The notes: generated by a model not told the origin, from the sequence alone. A stretch of DNA of 64,000 bases from Chryseobacterium cheonjiense (GCF_012927265.1 NZ_JABBGF010000001.1:494502-558501); one strand, 5' to 3'; shown: positions 24,611 through 34,436, numbered from the stretch's first letter. Translations and numbers: made by a program.

Positions 24611-25666
24611 ATGACAACACAGGAATTTTTAGGAAATAACGAATTTACCATACACAACCAGACGGTTTCAGATAGCTGTCCGTCCAACATTGCACTGATC
24701 AAATATTGGGGCAAGTACGAGAATCAGATTCCTGCGAATCCGAGCATTAGTTATACATTAAGCCACTGTAAAACCAATACCACCATAGAATTTTCAGCAA
24801 ATGAACCGTTTTCCGTGCAGACTTTCTTAGCAGGTAACGAAGAACCTAAATTTGCAGAGAAAATTGAAAAATATTTCAGCAATATCGAACAATATCTTCC
24901 CTGGATTTTAAAAGGAAAATATATTATCAGGACGGAAAATACCTTTCCTCACAGCTCAGGAATTGCCAGCTCCGCTTCCGGTTTCGGGGCGATTGCTAAA
25001 TGTCTGATGCAACTGGACGAAAACTTTTCAGGAAAAATTTCTGAAGAAGAATCCCTGAGAAAAGCGTCTTTCCTGGCAAGACTGGGAAGCGGAAGCGCCT
25101 GCAGAAGTCTATACAACGGACTTGTTGTCTGGGGAGAATGTCAGATAAAAGAAAGCTCGGATCTTTTTGCGGTTCAGTATCCTAACGAAGAAATTCATGA
25201 AATTTTTAAAGATTTTAATGACTGGGTTCTGCTGATCCATGAAGGACAGAAAAGCGTTTCCTCAACAGTAGGCCACGGCCTGATGAACACTAATCCCTAC
25301 GCCGATAGGAGGTTTCAGGAAGCAAGAGAAAATTTTGGACCCATGAAAGAAATCCTCGCCGCAGGAGATTTACAGAAGTTTATTAAACTCGTAGAGCATG
25401 AAGCATTAACCCTCCATGCGATGATGATGATGAGTGATCCTGCATTTATCCTGATGAAAACAGGAACCCTGGAAGTGATTAATAAAATATGGGAGTTCAG
25501 AAAAGAAGCCGGTCTGCCTTTATTTTTTACACTGGATGCAGGAGCCAATGTTCACCTGTTATTTCCTAATAACGGCTCCGAAGAAACAATAAAATCATTT
25601 ATTGAAACGGAATTGCTGCAGCATACGCAGAACAACGGGGTTGTAAAGGATGTAATGAAGTTTTAG
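24611..25666 (+). CDS. mvaD: Diphosphomevalonate decarboxylase
   Basis: 351 residues from the ATG at 24611; an in-frame TTG at 24584 is less likely. It carries out the ATP-dependent decarboxylation that gives isopentenyl diphosphate, the last step of the mevalonate pathway. GHMP-kinase-fold motifs: SNIALIKYWGKYE (substrate-binding Lys/Tyr), PHSSGIASSASGFGAIA (phosphate loop), GSGSACRSLY, and LDAGANVHLLF near the C-terminus. Its presence indicates mevalonate-route isoprenoid synthesis, usual in Flavobacteriia. Confidence 0.95.
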   Translation: MTTQEFLGNNEFTIHNQTVSDSCPSNIALIKYWGKYENQIPANPSISYTLSHCKTNTTIEFSANEPFSVQTFLAGNEEPKFAEKIEKYFSNIEQYLPWILKGKYIIRTENTFPHSSGIASSASGFGAIAKCLMQLDENFSGKISEEESLRKASFLARLGSGSACRSLYNGLVVWGECQIKESSDLFAVQYPNEEIHEIFKDFNDWVLLIHEGQKSVSSTVGHGLMNTNPYADRRFQEARENFGPMKEILAAGDLQKFIKLVEHEALTLHAMMMMSDPAFILMKTGTLEVINKIWEFRKEAGLPLFFTLDAGANVHLLFPNNGSEETIKSFIETELLQHTQNNGVVKDVMKF

Positions 25667-25681
25667 ATCAATTAAATAATA

Positions 25682-25707
25682 AACGGACTTTTTGAAGTTC
25701 GTTTTTT
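25682..25707 (+). terminator. Terminator after mvaD
   Basis: aacggactt-tttg-aagttcgtt hairpin (one G-U pair) followed by TTTT, about 15 nt past the stop. Confidence 0.75.
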
Positions 25708-25926
25708 GTTTATAAACTTGTTGACGAAATTAACCCCATTTCACCATCCGGATTTAAGAAACGCACTTGAAATAATATGTTCTTTAAAACCTTATAAAAT
25801 TTAATGTTAAATAATTTTGGTTTAAATTAAAGTTTTAGGGTACGGTGTATTTAAAACATCAGTGTAAAATTGCTCTTACAGATTGAAATGCTGAAATTTG
25901 TCTTCCGAAATCTGAAATCTAATTTG

Positions 25927-25934
25927 TACTTTTG
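25927..25934 (+). promoter_or_regulatory. -7 promoter element immediately before gldD
   Basis: TACTTTTG matches TAnnTTTG and ends 4 nt before the ATG at 25939. This supports that ATG over the upstream in-frame start at 25870 and suggests a leaderless transcript. Confidence 0.6.
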
Positions 25935-25938
25935 CAAA

Positions 25939-26496
25939 ATGTTTAAAAACGCCATTTTTATTTTTATTGCACTGGTAATGGTGTCCTGTTCCAAAGACCC
26001 GGTTCCGAAGCCTTACGGCGAACTTCGTCTGGAATATCCTGCACCGAAATATCAGAAGTTTGAAAACAACTGTGCCTATACTTTTGAATATTCTGATTTT
26101 GCAAAAATTACAGATGCCAAAAGACCGTGCTGGTACTACCTGAATTATCCCAAAATGAAAGCCAAAATATTTGTAACATATTACCCGATACAAAACGATT
26201 TTGCCGCCCACATTCAGGAAGCTGAAAAAATGGTGTACGAACATACTATAAAAGCAAGCGCCATTGATACCAAGTCATTCGAATATCCCGATAAAAAAGT
26301 CTACGGAAATTTCTATGAGCTTAAAGGTCAAAGTGCTTCAAACCTACAGTTTTACATTACGGACAGTACAAAACATTTTGTGACGGCCTATTTATATTTC
26401 AACACAAGACCGAAGCCGGATTCTCTGGCACCCGCAGTAGATTATATCAAAAAAGATATGAAACATCTGCTCGATACATTTGAATGGAAAAATTAA
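25939..26496 (+). CDS. gldD: Gliding motility lipoprotein GldD
   Basis: 185 residues. The lipobox ALVMVSC makes Cys17 the lipidated residue. The mature start PKPYGELRLEYPAPKYQKF and the later CWYYLNYPKMKAKIFVTYYP match GldD, a lipoprotein needed for gliding and type IX secretion function in Bacteroidota. It is expected at the outer or inner membrane facing the periplasm. The gliding phenotype may be absent in Chryseobacterium while the secretion role persists. It is followed 28 nt later by a PfkB kinase gene. Confidence 0.88.
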   Translation: MFKNAIFIFIALVMVSCSKDPVPKPYGELRLEYPAPKYQKFENNCAYTFEYSDFAKITDAKRPCWYYLNYPKMKAKIFVTYYPIQNDFAAHIQEAEKMVYEHTIKASAIDTKSFEYPDKKVYGNFYELKGQSASNLQFYITDSTKHFVTAYLYFNTRPKPDSLAPAVDYIKKDMKHLLDTFEWKN

Positions 26497-26524
26497 TTAC
26501 TCTTAAATATACTTTGAAAAAAAT

Positions 26525-27448
26525 ATGAAACTTTTAGTTGTAGGAAGTGTTGCATTCGATGCAATCGAGACACCGTTTGGTAAAACAGATAAAATTTTAG
26601 GAGGTGCAGCAACATACATCGGGATCACTTCTTCTGTTCTTGGGGTAAAATCAGGGATTGTTTCAGTAGTGGGAGGAGACTTTCCGCAGGAACACCTGGA
26701 TATGTTTACCGGCAGAGATATAAATATCGAAGGCATTGAAATTGTAAAAGAGGGAAAGACATTCTTCTGGTCCGGTAAATATCACAATGACCTTAATACA
26801 AGAGACACATTGGCAACAGAAGTGAACGTTCTGGAAAACTTCGATCCTAAAATTCCTGAGTCTATGCAGGATGCAGAGATTTTATTATTAGGAAACCTTC
26901 ATCCGGGTGTACAGCTTTCCGTATTGGAAAAAATGCACAACCGTCCGAAACTGGTAATACTTGATACCATGAATTTCTGGATGGATACTGCATGGGATAT
27001 CTTAATGGATATGATTGCCAAAACAGATGTGATCACCATTAATGATGAAGAAGCAAGACAGCTTTCAGGAGAATATTCGTTGGTAAAAGCAGCCAAAAAG
27101 ATCCACCAAATGGGACCGGAGTATGTCATCATTAAAAAAGGGGAGCACGGTGCTTTGCTTTTCCACGACAGTAAAGTATTTGCCATTCCGGCGCTTCCTT
27201 TGGAAGAGGTTTTTGATCCTACCGGAGCGGGGGACACTTTTGCAGGAGGTTTTGCAGCTTATTTGGCCAAAAAAGGAAAAACGGATTTCGAAACCATGAA
27301 ATCTGCACTTATCGTAGGTTCTGCAATGGCATCATTCACTGTTGAAAAATTCGGAACGGAAAGAATCGAAGAAGTAAACGAAGCCGATATGTTCGAGAGA
27401 TTAAGACAGTTTAAAGAATTGACCACTTTTGATGTCGAACTACAATAA
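26525..27448 (+). CDS. PfkB/ribokinase-family sugar kinase
   Basis: 307 residues. Ribokinase-fold sequence with the N-terminal GGAATYIGI nucleoside/sugar-binding loop and the C-terminal PfkB signature DPTGAGDTFAGGFAAYLA, which holds the catalytic Asp and anion hole. It phosphorylates a sugar or nucleoside with ATP; the substrate is not evident. It is conserved next to gldD in related genomes as far as I recall. Complete, no oddities. Confidence 0.88.
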   Translation: MKLLVVGSVAFDAIETPFGKTDKILGGAATYIGITSSVLGVKSGIVSVVGGDFPQEHLDMFTGRDINIEGIEIVKEGKTFFWSGKYHNDLNTRDTLATEVNVLENFDPKIPESMQDAEILLLGNLHPGVQLSVLEKMHNRPKLVILDTMNFWMDTAWDILMDMIAKTDVITINDEEARQLSGEYSLVKAAKKIHQMGPEYVIIKKGEHGALLFHDSKVFAIPALPLEEVFDPTGAGDTFAGGFAAYLAKKGKTDFETMKSALIVGSAMASFTVEKFGTERIEEVNEADMFERLRQFKELTTFDVELQ

Positions 27449-27507
27449 ACAGGTCTTTTTTAAGAAATATTTATAATAAAAAATTTAGTGTAATTCATTA
27501 AGAATTC

Positions 27508-27515
27508 TAAATTTG
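27508..27515 (+). promoter_or_regulatory. -7 promoter element of the SurA-like gene
   Basis: TAAATTTG fits TAnnTTTG and lies 21 nt before the ATG at 27537. Confidence 0.5.
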
Positions 27516-27536
27516 CAACTTGTTTAAAATAGTAAA

Positions 27537-28907
27537 ATGATAAATAAACTTAAGATCACTTTTCTTTTTGGAATTTTCATCATCTTGTTTGGTGCAAATA
27601 CGATGAATGCTCAGCTGAAACAAGGAGATTTAGTGGATGGTATTGCTGCTGTGATCGGTGATGAAATTGTTCTGGAGTCAGATGTAAATGAACAGATGAA
27701 CTACGCCAAGCAGCAGGGAGCAACCAATATAGATAAGTGTGAGTTTTTGGAAAACCTTCTCAACAATAAGCTTCTCGTGTATGAAGCAAGAAAAGATACG
27801 TTGATCGAAAACCGTTCTGCTGCCATTAAAGAGCAGGCCAACGCAAAATATCAGCAATTGGTGTCACAGTTTCCTGATGAGAAAACAATGCTGGCTGCCT
27901 ACAAATTCCGTAACGCATATGAAATGAAAAATGCCATTGAAAAAATTGATACCGATCAATATTACGGACAGGCAAAATACCAGAGAATTACGGAAAAGGC
28001 AGACGTTACGCCTAATGAAGTAACGGATTTCTATAACATGTACAAAACCCAGCTTCCGGAAGTGAAAGATGAGGTTTCTCTGTCGCAGATTATGATGTTT
28101 CCTAAACTTACGGAGGCTCATAAAGAAGATCTTATCAACCGTCTGAAGAAGATTAAAAAAGATATCGAAGGAGGCGAAAGCTTCGAAAGCCAGGCAAGAA
28201 TTTATTCCGAAGATCCGGGATCTGCCTCAAACGGAGGGCTCATGAAAAATATTTCCAAAGGCCAGATGGTAAAACCTTTTGAAGCCGCCGCCCTGAATCT
28301 TCAGGAAGGCGAAATTTCAGAACCAGTAGAATCGGAATTCGGATATCATATTATACAGCTGGTAAAAAGATCAGGAAAGATCTATGATGCAAGACATATT
28401 CTTTTAATGGCGACACCTACGGATGAAGAGATCAAAACGGCAAAAGTAAAGTTAGACAGTATCAAAGGATTAATTACCAGTGGGAAAATAACTTTTAAAG
28501 ATGCTGCGTTCAGATTCTCTGACGATAAAAGAACAAAATTCAATGCCGGAGTTATTCCAGGGGCAGATGGTTCAAGCAAAATAGAAAGAGAATCGGTTCC
28601 CGGAACTATAAGCTATGAGTTGGCGGGCCTCAATAAGGGCGATATTACCAACGCATTTGATGATAAGGATGAAAGAGACAGGAAAGTTGTAAAGATCATT
28701 AAAATAGAAGATGTAATCCCTTCACACCAGATTACCCTGGAAACAGATTATGACAGAATTAAGCAGATGGCACTCAACAAAACAAGAAATGAAATGGTTG
28801 AAAAATTTGTAAATTCTAAACTGACTACAACATTCATTTCCATAGACGGCCGTTACGACAGCTGCGCTTTTAAAGGGAACTGGAAGAAAGATTCAATCAA
28901 AAAATAA
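27537..28907 (+). CDS. SurA-like peptidylprolyl isomerase/chaperone
   Basis: 456 residues. The signal peptide ends at NTMNAQ. An N-terminal SurA-N-like helical domain starts GIAAVIGDEIVLESDVNEQ. It is followed by two parvulin domains, the first ending EFGYHIIQLVKR and the second starting YDARHILLM. The ARIYSEDPGSASNGG stretch is the parvulin core. It assists folding of outer-membrane beta-barrel proteins in the periplasm. Length and architecture match SurA, though the second parvulin domain is weaker. Confidence 0.92.
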   Translation: MINKLKITFLFGIFIILFGANTMNAQLKQGDLVDGIAAVIGDEIVLESDVNEQMNYAKQQGATNIDKCEFLENLLNNKLLVYEARKDTLIENRSAAIKEQANAKYQQLVSQFPDEKTMLAAYKFRNAYEMKNAIEKIDTDQYYGQAKYQRITEKADVTPNEVTDFYNMYKTQLPEVKDEVSLSQIMMFPKLTEAHKEDLINRLKKIKKDIEGGESFESQARIYSEDPGSASNGGLMKNISKGQMVKPFEAAALNLQEGEISEPVESEFGYHIIQLVKRSGKIYDARHILLMATPTDEEIKTAKVKLDSIKGLITSGKITFKDAAFRFSDDKRTKFNAGVIPGADGSSKIERESVPGTISYELAGLNKGDITNAFDDKDERDRKVVKIIKIEDVIPSHQITLETDYDRIKQMALNKTRNEMVEKFVNSKLTTTFISIDGRYDSCAFKGNWKKDSIKK

Positions 28908-28913
28908 TACAAA

Positions 28914-28941
28914 ACCTTCAGAATTTTCTGGAGTTTTTTTT
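28914..28941 (+). terminator. Terminator after the SurA-like gene
   Basis: cttcagaa / ttctggag imperfect hairpin followed by eight T, just past the stop at 28907. Confidence 0.75.
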
Positions 28942-28987
28942 ATGCTTAAAACTCCCGCTAAATCTTAGTTTTTATTATTTTTACAGC

Positions 28988-29977
28988 ATGAGCAATTTTA
29001 TAGATTTCGATTCGGCAAAAAAACTTCATGATATGCAGAAGGATCAAAACAGAATTACACAACTTTTTAATATTCAGTATCCTATTATTCAGGCAGGGAT
29101 GATCTGGCATTCGGGATGGAGGCTCGCCTCTGCAGTATCCAATTGCGGCGGCCTGGGACTTATTGGTGCAGGAAGCATGTACCCCGATATATTACGTGAA
29201 AATATCAGGAAATGTAAGCAGGCAACAGATAAACCTTTCGGGGTTAATGTTCCCATGCTTTACCCGAATCTGGATGAGGTAATACGGATTATCCTCGAAG
29301 AAGGTGTAAAGATTGTTTTCACATCAGCCGGAAATCCCAAAACCTATACCGAAATGTTACAGAAAGAAGGGCTAAAGGTAGCTCACGTAGTATCATCCAC
29401 CAAATTCGCTATCAAATGTGAAGAAGCCGGTGTTGATGCTGTAGTTGCAGAAGGTTTTGAAGCCGGAGGCCATAACGGGCGTGATGAAACCACGACATTC
29501 TGCCTTATTCCGAATGTGAAAAAACATATTTCAAAACCATTGATCGCAGCCGGAGGTATCGCTTTGGGTTCCCAGATGAAAGCAGCCATGATCCTCGGAG
29601 CAGACGGAGTACAGATCGGTTCCCGCTTTGCCGCAACTACCGAAGCGAGCGCCCACGATAACTGGAAACATAAAATAACCGAGCTACAGGAAGGAGATAC
29701 GCATCTCACCCTAAAAGAGCTGGCTCCCGTAAGGATGGTTAAAAATAAATTCTTTAACGAACTTGAGGAAATCTATAATAACGGAAGAAATAAAGAATCT
29801 CTCATAGCCTCCCTGGGACGGGCTAGAGCCAAAAAAGGAATGTTCGAAGGTGATATGGATGAAGGCGAGCTTGAAATCGGGCAGGTTTCAGCGTTGATTG
29901 ATGAGGTGCTTCCTGTAGGAACCGTATTCAATAACTTATTGGAAGAATTCAGAAACACAGGAAATCCGGTGATATAA
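28988..29977 (+). CDS. Nitronate monooxygenase-family flavoprotein
   Basis: 329 residues, an FMN-dependent TIM barrel of the NMO/2-nitropropane dioxygenase family. Motifs include PIIQAGMIWHSGWRLASAVS, SNCGGLGLIGAG, GFEAGGHNGRD (with the His used as catalytic base in NMO), AAGGIALG and GADGVQIGSRFAATTEA. It oxidises nitronates or acts as an FMN-dependent oxidoreductase. It runs 8 nt before the following hydrolase gene. Confidence 0.9.
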   Translation: MSNFIDFDSAKKLHDMQKDQNRITQLFNIQYPIIQAGMIWHSGWRLASAVSNCGGLGLIGAGSMYPDILRENIRKCKQATDKPFGVNVPMLYPNLDEVIRIILEEGVKIVFTSAGNPKTYTEMLQKEGLKVAHVVSSTKFAIKCEEAGVDAVVAEGFEAGGHNGRDETTTFCLIPNVKKHISKPLIAAGGIALGSQMKAAMILGADGVQIGSRFAATTEASAHDNWKHKITELQEGDTHLTLKELAPVRMVKNKFFNELEEIYNNGRNKESLIASLGRARAKKGMFEGDMDEGELEIGQVSALIDEVLPVGTVFNNLLEEFRNTGNPVI

Positions 29978-29985
29978 TTAAATTC

Positions 29986-30765
29986 ATGGAGGAAAGAATT
30001 ATTGATGTAAAAGGTAAAAAGCTCTATGTAGAATACAATGATTCATTCGAAAATCGGCCAACAATTGTTTTTTTACATGATTCACTGGGATCAGTACAGC
30101 TTTGGAGGGATTTTCCTGAAAAGTTGGCTGCAGAAACAGAATGTAATATTTTAATATACGATCGCTTAGGTTATGGTAAATCCTTCCCGATGTCTACTCA
30201 TGAAAGGGATAATGATTACATGGAAACCGAAGCAGATGTCCTGAACGATTTGCTTGAAATACTAAATATCACGGAAGCGATTCTCTTCGGGCATAGTGAC
30301 GGCGGAACCATTGCCTTAATAGCAGCTGCAAAATTCCCGAAAAAAATAAAAGCCGTCATCTGTGAAGCCGGGCATATTTTCGTGGAAGATATTACCGTAA
30401 AAGGTGTGCAGAATGTCTTCGATGCTTATACAACAACTAATCTTCCCGAACGTCTTGCCAAATATCACGGTGAAAAAGTTGAAATGCTAGTAAAAGCATG
30501 GACGGAAATATGGCTGAGTGACAGGTTCAGATGCTGGAATATAGAATATCTGCTTAAGGATATTCAGGCTCCTTTATTATTTATTCAGGGTAAAAATGAT
30601 GAGTACGGAACCTTGCATCAGGTTGAGAAAACACTTTCCGGTGTCAGCGGAACTTCCGAAAAATTCATTATTCCCGATGTTGGCCACACACCGCATAAAG
30701 AAGTTCCTGGATTGGTGTTGAAAAAATCGATGGAGTTTATATGTGAAGTTAATACAATTCAGTAG
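29986..30765 (+). CDS. Alpha/beta hydrolase
   Basis: 259 residues. FLHDSLGSVQLW is the oxyanion-hole region, FGHSDGGTIAL the nucleophile elbow (Ser in GHSDGG), and PDVGHTPHKE holds the C-terminal catalytic His. The GHSDGG elbow is typical of small-molecule hydrolases close to pimeloyl-ester or haloperoxidase-like enzymes. The substrate is unknown. It lies 8 nt downstream of the NMO gene, so probably one operon. Confidence 0.88.
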   Translation: MEERIIDVKGKKLYVEYNDSFENRPTIVFLHDSLGSVQLWRDFPEKLAAETECNILIYDRLGYGKSFPMSTHERDNDYMETEADVLNDLLEILNITEAILFGHSDGGTIALIAAAKFPKKIKAVICEAGHIFVEDITVKGVQNVFDAYTTTNLPERLAKYHGEKVEMLVKAWTEIWLSDRFRCWNIEYLLKDIQAPLLFIQGKNDEYGTLHQVEKTLSGVSGTSEKFIIPDVGHTPHKEVPGLVLKKSMEFICEVNTIQ

Positions 30766-30795
30766 ACCGGGTAGAATTGCCAGAATATCAACAGG

Positions 30796-30813
30796 AGCGG
30801 GCTTTAGCCCGCT
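30796..30813 (+). terminator. Terminator-like hairpin after the hydrolase
   Basis: Perfect agcgggct-tt-agcccgct stem followed by TTAATTT. The U-run is weak, so the hairpin may also be a REP-like element. Confidence 0.6.
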
Positions 30814-30831
30814 TTAATTTAAAATTGCAAC

Positions 30832-30847
30832 TTTGGCTTTAGCCAAA
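30832..30847 (-). terminator. Terminator-like hairpin at the end of the COG4339-like gene
   Basis: tttggct-tt-agccaaa stem overlapping the stop codon region of the minus-strand gene at 30839. It pairs with the plus-strand hairpin 20 nt away to separate convergent genes. Confidence 0.5.
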
Positions 30848-31465
30848 ATTTAAATATTCGATTTCCGAAGTAATATTTTTTCTGGCCTGTTCCTCATATT
30901 TCTCTTTAAAATATTCCGTCTTAAAAATACTTTCTGACTCCAGAAAATGCTGCAATACTTTTTTTCTCCCCGGATTATAAAGGAAATCAGGATAAATGGA
31001 GTATTCCTTTCTTACTTTTTGATTATAGTCCAAATATTTTTCGGGTTTCTGGCCGAGAATCGAGAGATCAGCATCCACTAAATAATTGGTGTCAGCATCT
31101 CCGGATTCCTGATTAAACTTCGTAGCGATAATCTGCCGTGAAACTTTTTCAATAAATCCTTCTTCTGCGCCAATTTGCCGCAAATGTTTCTCTGCAAAAT
31201 CCGCACTTTTTTCTTCATTGGATTTTGAAGAAGCATTATAGATCACGTCATGATAAAACACCGAAAAGGCAATGGTAGTATAATCTTCTAAAGCGGCTGT
31301 CACGTTATTGAGTTCACGAAACATGTTTTCCAGATGTTCAGAATTGTGATAATATCTGCCCTTTTCGGAATATTTTTTCTCAATTTCCATCCATAGACTT
31401 TCAATAAGATGTTGATCCTGTGTGTAATGTAAACAGAACAGTGAAAATCTTTCTTTTAGTTGCAT
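30839..31465 (-). CDS. Predicted metal-dependent HD-superfamily protein (COG4339-like)
   Basis: 208 residues. The metal ligands are apparent in RYYHNSEHLENMF and FYHDVIYNA, followed by SNEEKSADFAEKHL and NYLVDADLSILGQ. This is the layout of the COG4339 predicted phosphohydrolases; the substrate is unknown. It lies 28 nt downstream of the rhodanese gene and probably shares its transcript. Confidence 0.82.
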   Translation of the reverse strand: MQLKERFSLFCLHYTQDQHLIESLWMEIEKKYSEKGRYYHNSEHLENMFRELNNVTAALEDYTTIAFSVFYHDVIYNASSKSNEEKSADFAEKHLRQIGAEEGFIEKVSRQIIATKFNQESGDADTNYLVDADLSILGQKPEKYLDYNQKVRKEYSIYPDFLYNPGRKKVLQHFLESESIFKTEYFKEKYEEQARKNITSEIEYLNFG

Positions 31466-31493
31466 AGATAATATTAAAATAAAAAAAGGAACT

Positions 31494-31793
31494 TTAAAAA
31501 GTTCCCTGATTTGCTTCTATAGCCTGCTTCAGCTCTGCCCAGCCTCCACCGTTATAGCCTTCTTTCAGTCCTTGAGAATTAAGATATTCTAAAGCCTTTC
31601 CGCTTCTGTTTCCGCTTCTGCAGAAAATAATCACCGGCTTTTCGATAGACAAAATCTCTTCTTGCCTGTCTTCTACTTCTCCCAAAGGAATATTTTTAGC
31701 ACCATCAATGCTTCCGTCCATTTCCAGTTCCATAGGTTCGCGAACGTCGATTAATGCATAATTTCCTGATTTTAAAACTTCTGATAAAGACAT
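31494..31793 (-). CDS. Rhodanese-like domain protein
   Basis: 99 residues, a single rhodanese domain. The catalytic loop is CRSGNRSG with the active Cys, preceded by ALIDVREPMELEMDG and IPLGEVEDR. It is the GlpE/PspE-like single-domain type, a sulfurtransferase in the cytoplasm. It has no signal peptide. Confidence 0.93.
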   Translation of the reverse strand: MSLSEVLKSGNYALIDVREPMELEMDGSIDGAKNIPLGEVEDRQEEILSIEKPVIIFCRSGNRSGKALEYLNSQGLKEGYNGGGWAELKQAIEANQGTF

Positions 31794-31856
31794 GATCGTT
31801 TATTTTAATTAAATATTAAACGAAAATACGTAAAATATTGATAAATAGCCAGAGTT

Positions 31857-33077
31857 TTAGAATAAAGTGTAACCGAGAATTAGCGAGGCGGTCTGATATT
31901 TTGTGCTGAGATAAGAGCTTTCTTTCACAAGGTCTCTTTGTGTTGCTACCCGAATCTCAATCAAAAACTTATCATTGTACTTATAGCCTGCGCCAACGGC
32001 CAGATTGCTACCGGAAGTAATCTTATTGTCTGTAGAATAAACATTGAGTGTAGAACTCAATGGAAGGTCAAGTACAAAAGCAGCGTTAAAAAAAATCTTA
32101 GACTTATCATTGAGAAATATGTAATATCTAATCCCAATGGGAATTTCTATAGATTTATAGTCAATACTGTTTGAATATTTTAAATCGGAATATTGTTGTT
32201 CCGGATATATAGAAGATTCGTTTTCGGCTTTGTAATACTGATAAGTTGGCTCAGCAAAAAGTGACCATTTATTTTTATTAAAAGGCAATGTAAATTCAGC
32301 TTCAAGGCCAATTCTGAAACTTGATTTACCATCAAATTTAGTAGTTCTGGAAGAAAAGGAAGATGAACCTGTCGCTTCAAGCGAAGAAAAATTAATTCCC
32401 GGTCTTATGTTAAGATGAAATGTTTCTCCTTCCTTTTGAGCTGCACTGTACTTATTTTCAATATTATTACCTGCTTTACACAAATTATAATTCGAAAACA
32501 AATTTGATAAATCTTTTATCTGATATTTTGCAGCTTCAATTTTTTTATTGTCAACACCGCAGTCCAGAATTTCGGCAATCTGGTTTTTGTAATCATCATT
32601 GTATGCAACCTGACCATTATTAACGAAATAGGGCTTATATACTAATTGTTTTGGTTCGGAATCATCAATACTAAAGAAGAACTTGTTGGTATTTTCATTT
32701 TCATAATACAAAAGATCAGCTTTACCATCTAAAATATATTTCAGAAATACTGTTTTTTCAGAAAATTCAGGTTTACGATCGTTAGATAGATTGTCTAGTT
32801 GATTAGGTGAACTGTCTAACATCACCGTTTTTCTTATATACCTTTCTGTATTTTCAATTCCGAATTCCTGAACATTGCTGATTTTTTCCTTTTTTACATC
32901 TTCAGAACCTAAATCTTTATAAGTAAATTCTGTAGGATTGTTTTTCCAACCGATATTTTTGATTAAAACTTCAGTCTTTTTGCCCGAATTATTAATAAAA
33001 TACCCTTTTTCGAATTTGATTTGTGCATTGAAAAATCCTGCTGCAGCAAGAAATGTAGATAGAATGACTTTCTTCAT
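31857..33077 (-). CDS. Outer-membrane beta-barrel protein
   Basis: 406 residues with a signal peptide ending NAQ. The first about 210 residues form a soluble domain with no motif I recognise. The last about 190 residues are amphipathic strands (LNIRPGINFSSLEATG, FRIGLEAEFTLPF, YKSIEIPIGIRYYIFL) ending LILGYTLF. They match the OMP_b-brl/PorT-type 8-strand barrel. It is probably an outer-membrane protein with a periplasmic N-terminal domain. Monocistronic. Confidence 0.8.
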   Translation of the reverse strand: MKKVILSTFLAAAGFFNAQIKFEKGYFINNSGKKTEVLIKNIGWKNNPTEFTYKDLGSEDVKKEKISNVQEFGIENTERYIRKTVMLDSSPNQLDNLSNDRKPEFSEKTVFLKYILDGKADLLYYENENTNKFFFSIDDSEPKQLVYKPYFVNNGQVAYNDDYKNQIAEILDCGVDNKKIEAAKYQIKDLSNLFSNYNLCKAGNNIENKYSAAQKEGETFHLNIRPGINFSSLEATGSSSFSSRTTKFDGKSSFRIGLEAEFTLPFNKNKWSLFAEPTYQYYKAENESSIYPEQQYSDLKYSNSIDYKSIEIPIGIRYYIFLNDKSKIFFNAAFVLDLPLSSTLNVYSTDNKITSGSNLAVGAGYKYNDKFLIEIRVATQRDLVKESSYLSTKYQTASLILGYTLF

Positions 33078-33132
33078 GGTTATAATTAGATTCTATAGTG
33101 AATTTTGAATGCGCAAATTTATAAAATAATCT

Positions 33133-33140
33133 TAGTTTTG
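33133..33140 (+). promoter_or_regulatory. -7 promoter element of queG
   Basis: TAGTTTTG fits TAnnTTTG and lies 12 nt before the ATG at 33153. It supports that start rather than the in-frame start at 33105. Confidence 0.55.
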
Positions 33141-33152
33141 CAAGGTAAAATC

Positions 33153-34103
33153 ATGAATTCAAACGCTGAAAAATATTCACAGTTGATAAAAGCCAGGGCA
33201 AAAAGTTTTGGCTTTCAGAGCTGTGGTATCTCTAAAGCCGATTTTCTGGAAGAAGATGCAAAACCTCTAGAACAATGGCTGAAAAATAATTTTCATGGCG
33301 AAATGAAATACATGGAAAATCATTTTGATAAAAGACTGGATCCGAGGCTGCTCGTTGAGGGTTCAAAATCGGTGATTTCTCTTTCTTATAATTATTTTCC
33401 GGAAGAGAAAATTTCGACACTGGACAATTTTAAAATCTCAAAATACGCCTATGCGGAAGATTACCACGAGGTTATTAAAGAAATTCTTCGGGAAATGGTT
33501 TCCGGGCTGCAGGAAGAGATCGGCGAATTTGCCTTTCGGGTTTTTGTAGATTCTGCACCGGTGCTGGAAAGAAGTTGGGCCAGGAAGTCAGGAATTGGCT
33601 GGGTAGGGAAGAATGCCAACCTCATTACCAAACAGAACGGATCATTTTATTTCCTCGCAGAAATTATTTGTGATCTGGAACTGATTCCCGATCATCCCAC
33701 AACAGACCACTGCGGAACCTGCAGAAAATGCATTGATGCTTGTCCGACAAGCGCTATTGTTTCCGATAAGCTTATTGACGGAAGCAAATGCATATCTTAC
33801 GCTACGATTGAGCTGAAAAATGAAATTCCCGATTATTTTAAAGATAAAATGGACGACTGGATGTTTGGCTGTGATGTCTGTCAGGATGTCTGTCCGTGGA
33901 ACCGGTTTTCAGTACCAACACAACAAAAGAAGTTTGCTCCGAATGAAGCGTTGAAAAACTTTAAAAAAGGAGAGTGGAAAGAGCTTACACAAGAATTGTT
34001 TTCGGAAATCTTCAGGAAATCACCCGTTAAAAGGACAAAGTTTGCAGGACTGAAGCGGAATATCGAATTTCTGGAAAACAAGAATATGCTGGATAATTTT
34101 TAG
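33153..34103 (+). CDS. queG: Epoxyqueuosine reductase
   Basis: 316 residues. It reduces epoxyqueuosine to queuosine in tRNA modification, using cobalamin and two [4Fe-4S] clusters. The cluster motifs are [12 protein letters not shown] and [11 protein letters not shown]. Other landmarks are SLSYNYFP and [11 protein letters not shown]. All eight cluster cysteines appear to be present. QueG is a B12-dependent enzyme, noteworthy given the cobalamin riboswitch 29 kb away, but nothing here links the two directly. Confidence 0.95.
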   Translation: MNSNAEKYSQLIKARAKSFGFQSCGISKADFLEEDAKPLEQWLKNNFHGEMKYMENHFDKRLDPRLLVEGSKSVISLSYNYFPEEKISTLDNFKISKYAYAEDYHEVIKEILREMVSGLQEEIGEFAFRVFVDSAPVLERSWARKSGIGWVGKNANLITKQNGSFYFLAEIICDLELIPDHPTTDHCGTCRKCIDACPTSAIVSDKLIDGSKCISYATIELKNEIPDYFKDKMDDWMFGCDVCQDVCPWNRFSVPTQQKKFAPNEALKNFKKGEWKELTQELFSEIFRKSPVKRTKFAGLKRNIEFLENKNMLDNF

Positions 34104-34436
34104 AGACAATTTCCTGTCTGGAATTATTGAGGTTCCAAAGTAAAAAGGGTAAACGGCCAATCCTTAAATCAGTATTTAAAGAGGCAAGACTTAATAAATA
34201 GAATAGTTTCTAAAAAAGAAAATTGACTTCCTGAGATTATTTTATCCCATCGAAAATCAACGTTTTTTTTGAACTCTTTTTGGAGCTACTTTTACTCTTA
34301 TTTTAAATCTTTTGTTGGATTTAGCGTTTTTCTGCATATTTGTGAACATTTTGTACTTAAATTTAGAGAAAAATTTACTTACATCCAATACTTTTGTGAA
34401 AATTATTATTAAATTTTATTAACTATATTTATAAGC
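34104..34436. other. 333-bp intergenic region
   Basis: AT-rich DNA between queG and the DUF2459 gene. A small hairpin (agaca-atttcc-tgtct) follows the queG stop without a T-run. TATATTTA at 34424-34431 is a near-consensus -7 element 5 nt before the next ATG. Nothing else recognised. Confidence 0.45.

Noticed and set aside
23839..24714. 291-codon minus-strand frame opposite the acyl-CoA synthetase
   Set aside because: Fully antisense to a strongly conserved enzyme, with no promoter and an improbable Phe/Ser-rich composition.
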